From contig NC_087067.1 in NCBI RefSeq assembly GCF_963678635.1, forward strand, positions 38,076,686 through 38,140,685: DNA of 64,000 bases, given 5' to 3'. Positions within the stretch are counted from its first letter, which is position 1; the number at the start of each line of letters is the position of its first letter. The position numbers and the translations under genes are program-made. Positions 1 to 35,600 of this stretch are shown here, in pieces. The notes beneath the pieces were generated by a model. That model worked only from the letters and a program-made list of their open reading frames with translations. It ran no database searches and had not been told where the DNA came from. The stretch is from Symsagittifera roscoffensis. Taxonomy: Eukaryota; Xenacoelomorpha; Acoela; Convolutidae.

Positions 1-554
1 GCTGACAAGTTCATTGCTCATTATTACAGACGCGGAGCGTAGTGTGAAAGTACGATGCAACTTTTTTCCCAAGCTAACTCGCAAATAAAAGGGTTCATTC
101 GGTGGCACTTTTGCTATAATCACGATCTGTATCTTCGAAAGTTTCATAGCATCTGTTCTCTGCTTAATTGGCGGGTAGTGTTTGTCGTTAGTTAAGCGTC
201 CGTGGCTCAGAGGGAAGGACTTGAGAGTCATTTACTTGTCGGAGGTTCAACGCCGCAGTTAGCCATATTATATTTATATTAAGCGACATTTTTGCTGCGT
301 AGAATTGACAGTTTTTTAGCATCTATAGCTGCATCATTGGTGACTTATGTTATGAATTTTTGCATGACCCGTGGCACAGATTCATGATCCAAGACCCGAC
401 ACTTATCAAGAATTTAACTAATACGAGTCTTATTTCTCCTTTTTAGTGCTATTTTTGTCGTTTTCTCGCTTGTTTGCGAGGCGTCACTTCGCCTGTGTTG
501 TATTTGTTGTTTGTTGTATCATAAGTAGGTGAATACATTAATGATTGAATTTAG
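1..554. other. Upstream intron of R3HDM gene, holding a SINE copy
   Basis: No coding signal. About 55-500 matches the tRNA-derived SINE family described separately (head CTCGCAAATAAAAG, body CATAGCATCTGTTCTC, terminal stem with CGCCTGTG). Confidence 0.6.
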
Positions 555-25090
<24,536 letters not shown>

Positions 25091-25161
25091 CCTGTTCGCC
25101 CAAGGTCAAACGAAATTCTTCACGTATGTCACTCGTGTGAAGTTACCTAAAGGTCAATAAA
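25091..25161 (+). promoter_or_regulatory. R3HDM 3' UTR with possible poly(A) signal
   Basis: AATAAA at 25156-25161 is the first canonical signal after the stop. Other AATAAA motifs occur near 25736 and 26044, so longer 3' UTRs are possible. No transcript evidence is available. Confidence 0.45.
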
Positions 25162-26210
25162 TCATTGCACTACTGAGTAGTTATTTGAAGTATTGACCTT
25201 TTGATGCTCTCACAATCATCTCGTGTGTCTATCGATATGTGCAATCTAAAATTTAGTGAACAGAAGAAGTATGAAGGGATAACAGTCTCAGTAAGTATAG
25301 AGTCGGAGAAAACTTATTTTTGCTAAGGAATGTCGTCTTTTGTCAGCCGGTCGGGACGTAAAAATAAAAGATTCCTGTGGCGTTCAAAATAGCCCTGGTT
25401 TTATCACATGTGCAGTAAAGTTCTTTTCTCGTCTTCGGTTCTTACCATTTGTAATCCCGCCAATTTTAGCGGACATCGAAAGTTTTACTGCTGCTTTAAA
25501 ATTGCGGGTCAAATTTCCAAAATAAACAGAAGCTAAATTATAAAGGTCTTGGTAAAAATGCTGGAAACCAACTCTTCAACTATTGCTTTATAGAATACAA
25601 ATTAAAGCTAGTATTAGTTACTCAGTTAATATAGATTTAAATAAGAGTAGCATTTTTGCCCTGCCAAACAAAGATACGAAAAGCCGGAAATACTTTCAAA
25701 AATAATTCAAAATTAACAATTTCTGGCTTTTGGAGGAATAAAGTAGTATTGTAAATATGTCCTTTAGAGGGCAAGAGCAAAGTGCATTGTATTTATGAAT
25801 GAACTCTGAAGTGAAATGGATAGGAACAAGTGTTATTTCTATGATATCTGAAAGTTGATTGCACAAAAGTCAATCGCCGCATTCTTCGAAGTGGAATTAT
25901 TATTGCATTGATACAATCAGTCACAAAGAGATAGATCTATCTGCAGATTATATTTCATACGTATGTCCATGTCTTGAATGAATGAACTCAATTGAACCCA
26001 TCTCGCCTACTTGATCCAACCATTTGCGAACATTTGTGATGAGGAATAAATTGAACAGTCAGTGAATGAATGAAGAAGATAGAGGGCTATATTTTCCGAA
26101 ATTTTTAATGTAGATCTAGATCAAAGCATTAATTATGAAAATTTTTCTTACGAACTTGTTTTTGGTTGAGGTAAATCATTGGAATCGCATAAAAGCTGCA
26201 TGTTAGTCAT

Positions 26211-26530
26211 GGAGGCACTTAGTATAGTGATAAGGCGTTCACTTGGATATCGGGTAATCAAGATTCTGCCATGGCAATGGTAATGTGTTGTGACGAGCTC
26301 TCACTTGACCTCTAGGTTCAAGTCTACAACAGCCTGACAGATTTGGCTGCAATAGTAGTACCACGTGAAAGTTCTGTACGCAAAAAAACGGCCTTGGATA
26401 GAAAAAAAGAGCTTCGCTCAACAAAATAGTTGTTTAGAATGTGGGGAAAAAAGAGAAATGGAATATGCTTAAACAGGATTTGATAGCTTTTCATAGATTC
26501 TCTGCGAATCGCAGAAACCCCAATTTTTAT
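26211..26530 (+). repeat. SINE-like repeat family 2, copy 2
   Basis: Same ordered blocks as 9670-9990, starting TGGAGGCACTTAGTATAGTG and ending TCTGCGAATCGCAGAAACCC. Divergence between copies is moderate, with small indels. Confidence 0.65.
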
Positions 26531-26689
26531 TATGGAAGACTTTCTGATTTTTTTTTGTTTCAGCTAATTTTTCTTCTATAGTTCGAGGGATTTTTTCGAA
26601 CACATGTCGACTGTTAGAGGAGAACTAAGTGAAGACTCTTATTCAATCAGCGAATGTTTTGTTTGAAGAAAACCTTTTTCGCAACCTAA

Positions 26690-27070
26690 CTCGCAAATAA
26701 AAGTGCTCATTTTGCTATAATCACGATCTATAGCATTGGAAACATCATAATCTCTGTTCTGCTTTGTGTGCCAATCGCTAAGCGAAAGTGACTGAGAGTG
26801 AAGGAAGTGAGATTCCCAATCTAGAGATTGCTGGTTCGGATCCGACACATGGTCAAAGTTTTATTTATTCGAAGCTTATTTCTATTTTTTGTTATTTCAC
26901 ATAATAGGGCTGCTTTTTTGTCGATATCTCGCTAGTTTCTGCTGAGAGGGAAGGACTTGAGGCTCTCAATGAGAATAAAGGACGAGAGACCGCTGGTTAG
27001 AATCAGACATCGCAGGTTAGAAATCCCGAGATCGCTGGTTAGAATCCGACACAGTCAAAGTTTTATTCAT
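26690..27070 (+). repeat. tRNA-derived SINE copy with local duplication
   Basis: Head CTCGCAAATAAAAG, then a tRNA-like body with GCTGGTTCGGATCCGACAC (B-box-like) and TTATTTCTATTTTTTG. The GCTGGTTAGAATCCGACAC part is repeated near 26990-27060, which suggests internal duplication. Confidence 0.6.
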
Positions 27071-27779
27071 CTTTGACTGGCTTTGAACGAACCACGCTAA
27101 TGCGCTAAGACATGCTCGTGCTGGGCGGTATAATGGAATGCGGGGATGTTTATTGGCCAATTATTAAAACAACGAATGTCTAAATCGAAAAACAAATTAA
27201 AACTTACATTTGCTTGTAATTTTGAAATTTCATTTTCTAAAGACGAAAGTAATGCTAGTATTCCATGGAACAATTACAAAAAAGACTGCCTTGAAACGAT
27301 ATTTCTATTGTTAGAACGAAGCAGTTGTACATCTAACCATTGAGTCGGTTGATTTTGTGTTCGTTTTGTTTCATTTTTGAGTGGATGTTGTTTGTTTTAC
27401 AGTGCAATTAAATTGTAGCTTGAATTTGGTTTTTTTGCGTCTTTGCGTTACTATGAGTTATTTTCATTTTTTCCAAGGGCATTTCTCACCGAAGCGCCGT
27501 TTGCACACCGGAGCGACCTCATCTTTACATTCAGGGATAATAGATGGTGTCAATTGATGGTGTGAATTCTCTAATGACTTTCTGGGTTTTTTTTGACTTC
27601 TTGAATATCACTTCAATTTCGCTCGATGAAATGCCGATTGTCCCTTCCTAAATCAGAATATTAAATGCCGCATTTTTTTGGCTAATTCGCTCACTTTTGT
27701 GCTTAGGAAGCGTTATCAAATCAAACTAAAGAAACTTCGTTGTGAAGAATTTCATCGAAGAGGGTGCATCTAAGATTTT

Positions 27780-28130
27780 CTTGGGGGCAGATTTTTTTTT
27801 AGGTCGAGCTAATTTAGTTTCTGAGCTCCTCCTCATTATGAAGAACCATTTTGTGCCAAAATTTTTGCGCCGCAGACCTTATTTTGAAAAGGGGTTATTT
27901 TAGGCACTTTATGGAAAATGGTGAACAACATATAAGGTTTTTTCGGCGCGCAGTCCCACCTCAAATCTAGAATCGATTGGCATCAAAGGTGCCTTAAGAA
28001 AAGTTTTAGGGTCCGTGAGTCAAAAATGGATATCACAAATTAGTACAAAGGGGGACACTTTGGGGGTCGGCAGGGATTCGAATCCCCCCCCCCCCCCAAT
28101 CCGCTATTGAATTGTCTAACAGAATCATTG
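27780..28130 (+). repeat. Dispersed repeat with poly-C tract
   Basis: AGGCACTTTATGG, TTGGCATC, GCCTTAAGAAAAGTTTTAG and TCAAAAATGGATATCACAAA match, in order but diverged, 36890-37000. A run of 14 C lies at 28084-28097. Confidence 0.55.
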
Positions 28131-28439
28131 ATTATTTCGAATGTTTACTTTAACATAAAAAATAGTAGTGAGAGTGGACCTATATATTCAGGTTATAGAC
28201 AAAAAAACGTAATTTAAGGAAATAATTTGAAAACTCTTGGACAAATTTAGAAATTGTCTCGAGACATTGATTAAAATTGGCGCTACAAATGTGATGTTTC
28301 CAAAATATTTTTTCTATTTCTTTAAATTTTTTTTATCGTGGATGGATCAACGTGATTATAATAGATTTAATACATCGGCGGAGCGTTTGCTGATGATCTA
28401 ATTTATCTTGACGATATATTTACCTTTGCGATCAGCTTA

Positions 28440-28790
28440 GTGTGTTATAACGAACTTTCCTAGAAAAATAAAAGTGTTCAATAATTTAAAGTATTCATTA
28501 AAAGTGTTCACTTATTTGGAATTTTCTATGTAGCAGTGGAAATTGCATAGCATCTGTTCTCTGCTCTATTTGTTGTGGCCAATGTTTGTTGTCTATTAAG
28601 CTTCCGTTGCTGAGTGCTTTGTATGTGAGCCGCTTAATCTCTTGATCGCAGGTTCGAATCTCAGAGGTAGCCGAATTTTTGCGATTTCGAAGCCTATTTC
28701 TATTATTATTGCTTTTTATAGAGCTGTTTTTGTCGTGTTCTAACTAGTGTTTGCGAAGTGAAGCTTCGCCTCTGTGTATAAAATGTCATT
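28440..28790 (+). repeat. tRNA-derived SINE copy
   Basis: CATAGCATCTGTTCTCTGC, AAGCTTCCGTTGCTGAGTGC, then GATCGCAGGTTCGAATCTCA (B box), then TTATAGAGCTG and the terminal hairpin GCGAAGTGAAGCTTCGCCTC. One of the best-preserved copies. Confidence 0.72.
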
Positions 28791-29401
28791 CATTAATTGC
28801 TCTTGAGTTTTAAAGAGCTTTAAGGACATTTCTTTCTTGAAATTTGAAAGTTTTTCAAAAAACAAGTTTGTATACTGTTTTCTGTTTCCTTGCGTTCATT
28901 GACTCTGTCAGCTTTCTATATGCTATGTTTAAGTTTAGCATCTGCATTGCTGCATGTTTTTATCATAACCGTGTCCTTTGATAATTTTCCGAAATTCGAT
29001 TTTTCTGAAATTTTTTTAAAAAATTTTTGTGTCCTTGAGTGAACGGTTCAGTGAACTTTTTTCCATTGGGTTATTGACTATATTTATTTTTAAATGTTAA
29101 AAAACATGTTAATATTTTGAAAAAACTTCCTCATGTCACTTGTTTTTTTTCGCTTTTTGTTGTTTTTGCGTTGGAATGCTGGTGGCCGAAACGTTCTGGG
29201 CAGCGTCTGGGTTCATTCTTTTCTCATGATTTTTGATGACCTCAATTCTTATATGCCAAGAACTAAAAGTTTAACTAGATAAAATGTGTTCTCCCAAACG
29301 TCAAAGCTGTCAGCTAGTACAACTAAAAGTTCTGAGATAGATAGCTACGCCCTTTTTAAAATAAATACGGACCACCAGATGATCAGTTTTGTATTATTTC
29401 A

Positions 29402-29498
29402 GATTTGGGCTGTGCTTTGTACTATTACACAATAACTGGTTATTAGCTAGTTATTAACTAGATATTAGTTAGTTAGTCAGCTAGTTAGTCAGAGAGAT
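29402..29498 (+). promoter_or_regulatory. Possible 5' UTR exon start / trans-splice acceptor of myosin gene
   Basis: A good acceptor-like tract (TTTTGTATTATTTCAG, ending at 29401) lies 97 nt before the ATG. The leader then carries TAGTTA/TAGTCAG repeats. It could be a cis-spliced 5' UTR exon or a spliced-leader site. Confidence 0.35.
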
Positions 29499-29657
29499 AT
29501 GTCTCAGAAGAGTGAGACTAAGTCGCAGTACAGTTTGAGTGAGGCTTCTTTGCTGGACAACAAGAGTGGTCTGCATGACGCAGTTCTGTTGGATCCAATT
29601 GACGAGGAGTCGTTTGTGGATAACCTCAGAAAGAGATACAAGGACGATAAAATATAC
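29499..29657 (+). CDS. Myosin I exon 1
   Basis: ATG at 29499 is the first in frame after in-frame stops. Encodes 53 residues ending [12 protein letters not shown]. Donor TAC|GTGAGC, phase 0, joins directly to [13 protein letters not shown]. Confidence 0.9.
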
Positions 29658-32600
29658 GTGAGCAGCGGCCACATTTGTTACATATTTAAATGCGGGCTCC
29701 ACTTTTTCGCCATATTAAGCTTTTTCAACGTATTATGTTTGCATGTTTAACTAAGGAAATTTTGCACGCTTAATTTTTATTGCATATTGCAATGCTTAGT
29801 TTTCTTTTCGAGCTTCCAATTGATGAATGCTAGGTCCACTGAGAGGCCCGATTTTAAGGCTGTAGCAATGATAACAGCACGGGAGGGTAGGAGGAGGGCG
29901 CTTAGTCTCTAGCGTAAAGATTTGGAACGTCCATCTATACATTATGTAACGGGCGTTTTCTTTTCAGCCTTTATTTCACTAAATTGAATCTGTGCTGCCA
30001 GGGTTTTCCCCGGGATTACAATTTCATACTCCAAATACGAATGACCAAATCCTTTTAGTTAACCAGATATGACGAGTTTTGTGATTTTCAAAAAAATTTA
30101 GGTTTAAAACTGCACAAAATGTAATTTTTCAACCCTTAAGTGTGGGGTAATTCTTCTCGGGATTGCAGTTTTGTTATCCAAATATGAATGCTCAAATCGT
30201 TTTTGTTAACGTGACATGACGATTTTTATGATTTTTTCCCAAAATTTTCAAAAAGTTTAAGATTTAAAAGTGCACAAAATACAATTTTCCCAGCCCTACA
30301 ATGCGGTGCCAGTCTATTAAGCCCGTTTTTTCGTACGGTTTACTACGGTTGCAAATCTAGCTTCAAAATATGACTCTCAAATCCATTTAGTTTCCGAGAT
30401 ATAACTTGTTTTTTTTCGAATTCTGGAACCTAAGGCTGGGTTATGTCAAGTTACTCCCACGTACTGTAGGTGAAGCTTCCGATTATGACTGCGCAAATCT
30501 TTTCAATTTTCGAAAATTGACAAGTTTCAAAAGATTTTTCAAATAATTTTCACAGATTTTCGTTTGTGTAGTTTGGTTTTTCATTTGTGCATTGTTTTGT
30601 TTTTCGTGTTTTGGTGCTGTAAAGGTAGGTCATGGCAATGCGCATCTGGCCTTAAATTACTACAGTTGAAACTTCCGTAGTTTACTAGAAATGTCGATTT
30701 CTTTAACTACAAAAATTTTCAATAAACTGGGAAATTTCAAAAAAGTTTTATAAATAATTCCGCTGTATCAAACCATTAAATGGCTGTATTAAACAGTAAA
30801 TGGCCATTTTAGGTTGTTTCTGAGTTAGTTTTTGTTGAAATTCTGAGTTGATTTCTGAGTTGAATTGGTTTTGAAGTTGTTCAGTTTTTGAAATAGAAAG
30901 CGTTGTTGGATGCGCCTGTCTATTCTTATGATTTATTTACCTTTCCTATTCTTTATTTGCCTATTCTTATGATTTATGAGCATTTATCTATGCTCATTTT
31001 GGTTTTAGCCTTTTTATTCAAATATTTCATATATGAGTAATTTTCACGTTCATCATTCTGTTTGAAGCACCAGTTTTACCTTGTTTTACTTTAATTCCTT
31101 GTTTTACGTTTTTAAAAGTACTAAATGGCAGGTACTATTGAGGTATCATTGTTTTGAAGAATTATTTGAAGTACTTTTGAAGCACTAGAATTTGCTTCAC
31201 TGTGTGGAAAACTTTCATTCAAATATGCCAAACAATAGTAATGTTTCTAAGTTGTTCCTTAGAAAAGTCTAAAGGTTTATCGCAGACGAAGCAATTAATC
31301 GTAAGAAAAAACAGCCGTTCTTTAACCTAAAGGAAGACCAAATGTTTTTGATATTTGTTTCAGACGTATATTGGGAATGTAGTAGTGTCTGTGAATCCAT
31401 ATCGCAAGTTGCCCATTTATGGAGAGGATGTATTGAGGACATACGCCGAAAGAGAGGACTTCGAAGTGGAGCCGCACATGTAAAGTTAACTTTTGATCAC
31501 GTTTTAAAGTAATTAAACCAAATTTTCATGTGCGCGTATTTGTTGAAGCGGTTCTGAGTTGTTTTGTTTTTTTTCGCTTATTTTTATAAGCATAGACAAA
31601 TGCTTAGCCTATTTCTGAATCCATCTAGAGGGTATCAAGGGGCATCTAGGTGCAAAAGAGGTACAAAATCTAGAAGGTTCTAGGTACAAAAGAGGAGTAT
31701 CGTGAAATAAAAACCCAAAACATCCTAAAAGATTATTATCTGTTACGTCAAGATATGCGATTGCGGACAATGCCTTCCGATCGATGCGACAGTGGGGGAG
31801 AGACCAGTGCATCATCATATCGGGGGAGTCAGGGGCGGGAAAGACAGAGGCCAGCAAACAGGTCATGCACTACGTGTCAGAAGTGTCAGGCAAGGCAGAG
31901 ATTGTGCGCAAGGTGAAGAACCAGTTATTGGAGTCCAATCCTGTTCTAGAAGGTTAGTTGTTTGATAGAAAATTGGGACGTAAGAGCCTCAAGTTCGTTA
32001 ACTTGGAAAACGAAAAATCAATTTGTCAATTTTTGCCTAGTAGAATTTAATTTTCCACAAAAATGAAGCAAAAAATCATGATTGAAATATGAATTCAGAA
32101 ATTTATTCGGAATGGTCAAGGTTAACAGGAAAACTACCTGATCGCATATTTATGACTGACTTCAAAGCCGTCTAGTTGCGGACAAAGATTATTAGCTTCT
32201 AAATATGTCATCAAAGCTCTTTGATTTGGTAATCTTTTCTACGCTGTTGATTTTCAGGAATAGAATAGAATTTTTTTAATCTCCAAAGCATAAACAAAAG
32301 GACTCCATTGAGACATGATGTCTTTTTTGGGTGTCATGGATTGATTTTCCTTACATTTTATTGATTGAGAGGTAGCCAGACCTGTTTATTTTAGCCTTTG
32401 GAAACGCCAAGACGAATAGAAACGATAACTCTTCTCGATTCGTAAGTCAAAAACCTTTCAATGTTGTTTTTCTTAACTCAGAGAATATTGTGTGCAAGTA
32501 TTTCTAAGGAGATCTACCAACTTTTTTAATATGCCTCTAAGAATTAAGAAAAAACTGTTCGAGAAATTGTATATATCTGATTTTCAACATAGCTTAAAAT

Positions 32601-35600
32601 ATTCTAATATTACATGTTTCTCAATTTTCAACTGCCTTACTTCTTTTCCTGTTCAAGAGTTATGAATGTAGTGAATACTATTAAAGAGGTTCTGGTGATT
32701 TTTTTTTCAGGAAAATGTCTTTTTTTTCAGGAAAAAAGGTTGATGACGCTAAAAATTGATTTTTCGTGGTTTGACCTATGATTCATTTTTAAGTTTACTT
32801 AATTTTTTTTGTTGAAACGAAGGCAAACGCCACTATTAATTTTTTTTCAGATTCCCAGCAGAATCAAAAAATTTACATATTGATCCAGTTTCTCAAATTG
32901 GGTTGATTTTATCAAAAAGTGTGAATCATAAACTTTTCTTGAAATTGAAAGATCTTTAAGGCCACATTTTTCCTTTGAAAATTGAAAGTCGAAGTTTCTT
33001 CAAAAATCAAGTGGGTGTTTTTTTTTGTTTCCTTGCGTTCATGATTTTTTCCTACTGTCTGTTGGCTAAGTTGTATAAATTGTGTTTTTAGGGCAAATAC
33101 ATGGACATGAAGTTCAACATCCAGGGTGACCCAGTGGGCGGAGTGATCACCACATACCTACTGGAAAAGGTGAGGGCAAAAGAAATTTGAACTATAAATA
33201 TTTTACATGAATTTGTTTCTTCCAAGTCGACATACGAATTGGCGATAAAAATAGCATGTCAGAAAGTTAAGATCATTTAACCTTATCTTGAATTTCTACT
33301 AAGAAAGTAAATTTAGTTTTAATAGCATGAAAAAATAGAAAAAGCGCGTAAAATATTTTGTGGCCTCATTGCTGTGATAAATAGCATGTTAAACCACACC
33401 CGCAGTCTTGACCGTTCACTACCAATGCATGTCAATAATATCAACTGAAAAACTTGCCTACATTGCAGTGCTGCTATGTGTTGTTTATTTGTTGACCAGT
33501 CTAGAGTGGTGGAAGTTGCAGATGGGGAGGCCACATTCCACGCTCTCCACTCCCCCTTCTCCGCATGTGTCAAACACTCCCCCTTCTACCCCTTCATCAG
33601 TTAGTACCACGTGACCCATGACGTCATACATCATTCATTATTAGTTCAATGTTTCAAATGCCACGATAGTTCTTATCTGTTATCCTTTGAGTGTTGATAT
33701 CTAAACCAAATAAGTGTGATTTTTAAATATGTCAGATTGATGTCCAATATGTCAAATTTTGATGCCAGATTGAGACTGTAAGTTAGTTTTGAAGGTAGAT
33801 TTTTTGACAGTCACATATATTGCTCTAAAATTCTTTGGCCGATACTTATCAATTCTCACTTTTTTCTATTGAGAAAAACGAACTATGTCTTAATAATATT
33901 TTCAACTTAATAACTATCTTCTGTTGGTCTTGACCTGTCTGTCCTCACTAATCTGACTGTCCTTTGTGTGGTATATTCAGTCTCGAATCCAGCAGCTGGA
34001 GGTGGGAGAGCGAAACTTCCACATATTCTACTCCCTCATCAGCAGTGCAACTACAAACCTCAAAAGTAAGAAAGACCAATTGAATAAAGTAGCTCTTTTC
34101 CACCCCCCACATTTGAATTTCAACTTTTGAAAATAATTTTAACGTTGTCATAAGGTAATGAAATTTTGAAATTTTGGACAGTGAACGCACTAACTATTGT
34201 GAACACATTTGTTCTTCATACCTTACTTCGTAATATCACGAAAAATTGGAAAATTTGACACGGGGGGAATGGAAAATAGCCAAGAAACGAGTTCAAATTA
34301 AAAGCAGTATTGATTACACACAAAATGCAATTTTTTGAAGTTTTTGTTTGGATGATAATTTGTTATATTTGGATGTGATCTATTACTAACTCTTTCTGGT
34401 TACTTCTAACAAGTAGCTCACTAGATTGAATTAAAGCAGCAATTCTTCATTTCATCTCAATAATATATTTTTGTGTCAGTTTTGGCGAAAATCAGTCAGC
34501 TTGGATATTGTTTCTAGTGTTTTTACGCTTGCGATTAGCAAGCGTTATCAAATCGGGCTATAGACTACTTTTCTCGTTACGAACGTATCTGACAAAATCA
34601 CTAAACAATGGCAAAGGTCCTAGGTTAAAATCCGGCTAGGATATTTTTTTTACAAACTCAATATTTAGTCCGACAAAATGTTTGAAACTGAATATTTACG
34701 CATGCTAAGCTAGTGTATCAGTACGAACTTCTTTTTTTCCAACCTAAGTTGCAAATATTGGTGCGGCACCTCAATATTAATGGGGCACCTTTACAGCTTT
34801 TTGATGGCATGTGCTTTGACATTCGTATAGTAATAAACTAAAAAAGGTATTTGTTTCAAACAACATCACAATAAAAAAACTCGGTTTCATAAATTTTCTA
34901 ACTCAATATATATCAATTTTTCGAAATGTATAATTTATACATAATGAGGCTTTATGTTTTGCGATTTGTTACATGCAAAGTTAGTGTAGATACCGTCAGT
35001 TTGTTGTATTCCAAATTGTTAATTGCAAAATCGAGTATATTTGTATTTGGTGTTGAATCGCATTAGCAGTTTGTTAGCATATGTAACTGCTTTATTCGTG
35101 ACTAGTGTTTGTCAGCTGTTAAGCTTGAGGGGATAGTGCGTGAGACTCAAAATGTCTTGATTGCAGTTGGTCGCAGATTTGATTCCTACACGTATCCGAG
35201 TTTTTGCTAATTCCAGGCTTATTTCTACTTTTTCTTAACTTGATAAAGCTGCTTTTTGGTCGTGCTCTCGCAAATGATTGCGAAGCGAAGTTTTGCCACT
35301 GTGTTTCAGTTTTTTAAAAAAACAGTTCCTGACAGGGTTTGAACATTGGACCTTTGAAACTACAATATTAATTGCTTACAGCACAAAAAATTTTCTATGT
35401 GTGGTAACTAAGCCAACAAAGAAAGCAGATAACGTTTATCAAAAGTTTCTGCTCGATAACGTTTATCAATTCTGATTTAATGCCGGTGTTTTAATTGTTG
35501 GACGTGTTTTCTTCAAATTGAACATTTTGAAAAAGGAAATTTTTTGTTATTATTGAAAAAGGTTTTTTGGGTTGATTGGCGTTTGTTTTTGCGAACTCGC

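Larger units (their letters stand above)
25162..29498. other. Intergenic region between R3HDM and myosin genes
   Basis: 4.3 kb without a supported gene. It holds SINE-like family 2 copy 2 (26211-26530), SINE copies (26690-27070, 28440-28790), a dispersed repeat with a poly-C tract (about 27780-28130), more AT-rich repeat (about 28800-29170) and unassigned DNA. The myosin promoter should lie near its right end, but no core element can be called. Confidence 0.65.

Noticed and set aside
34520..34575. Helitron 3' end (hairpin followed by CTAG-like sequence)
   Set aside because: Similarity between copies continues past the CTA(G) into ACTTTTTCCCGTAAATAAC, the hairpin-to-CTRR distance is too long, and no 5' TC terminus or Rep/Hel gene is seen.
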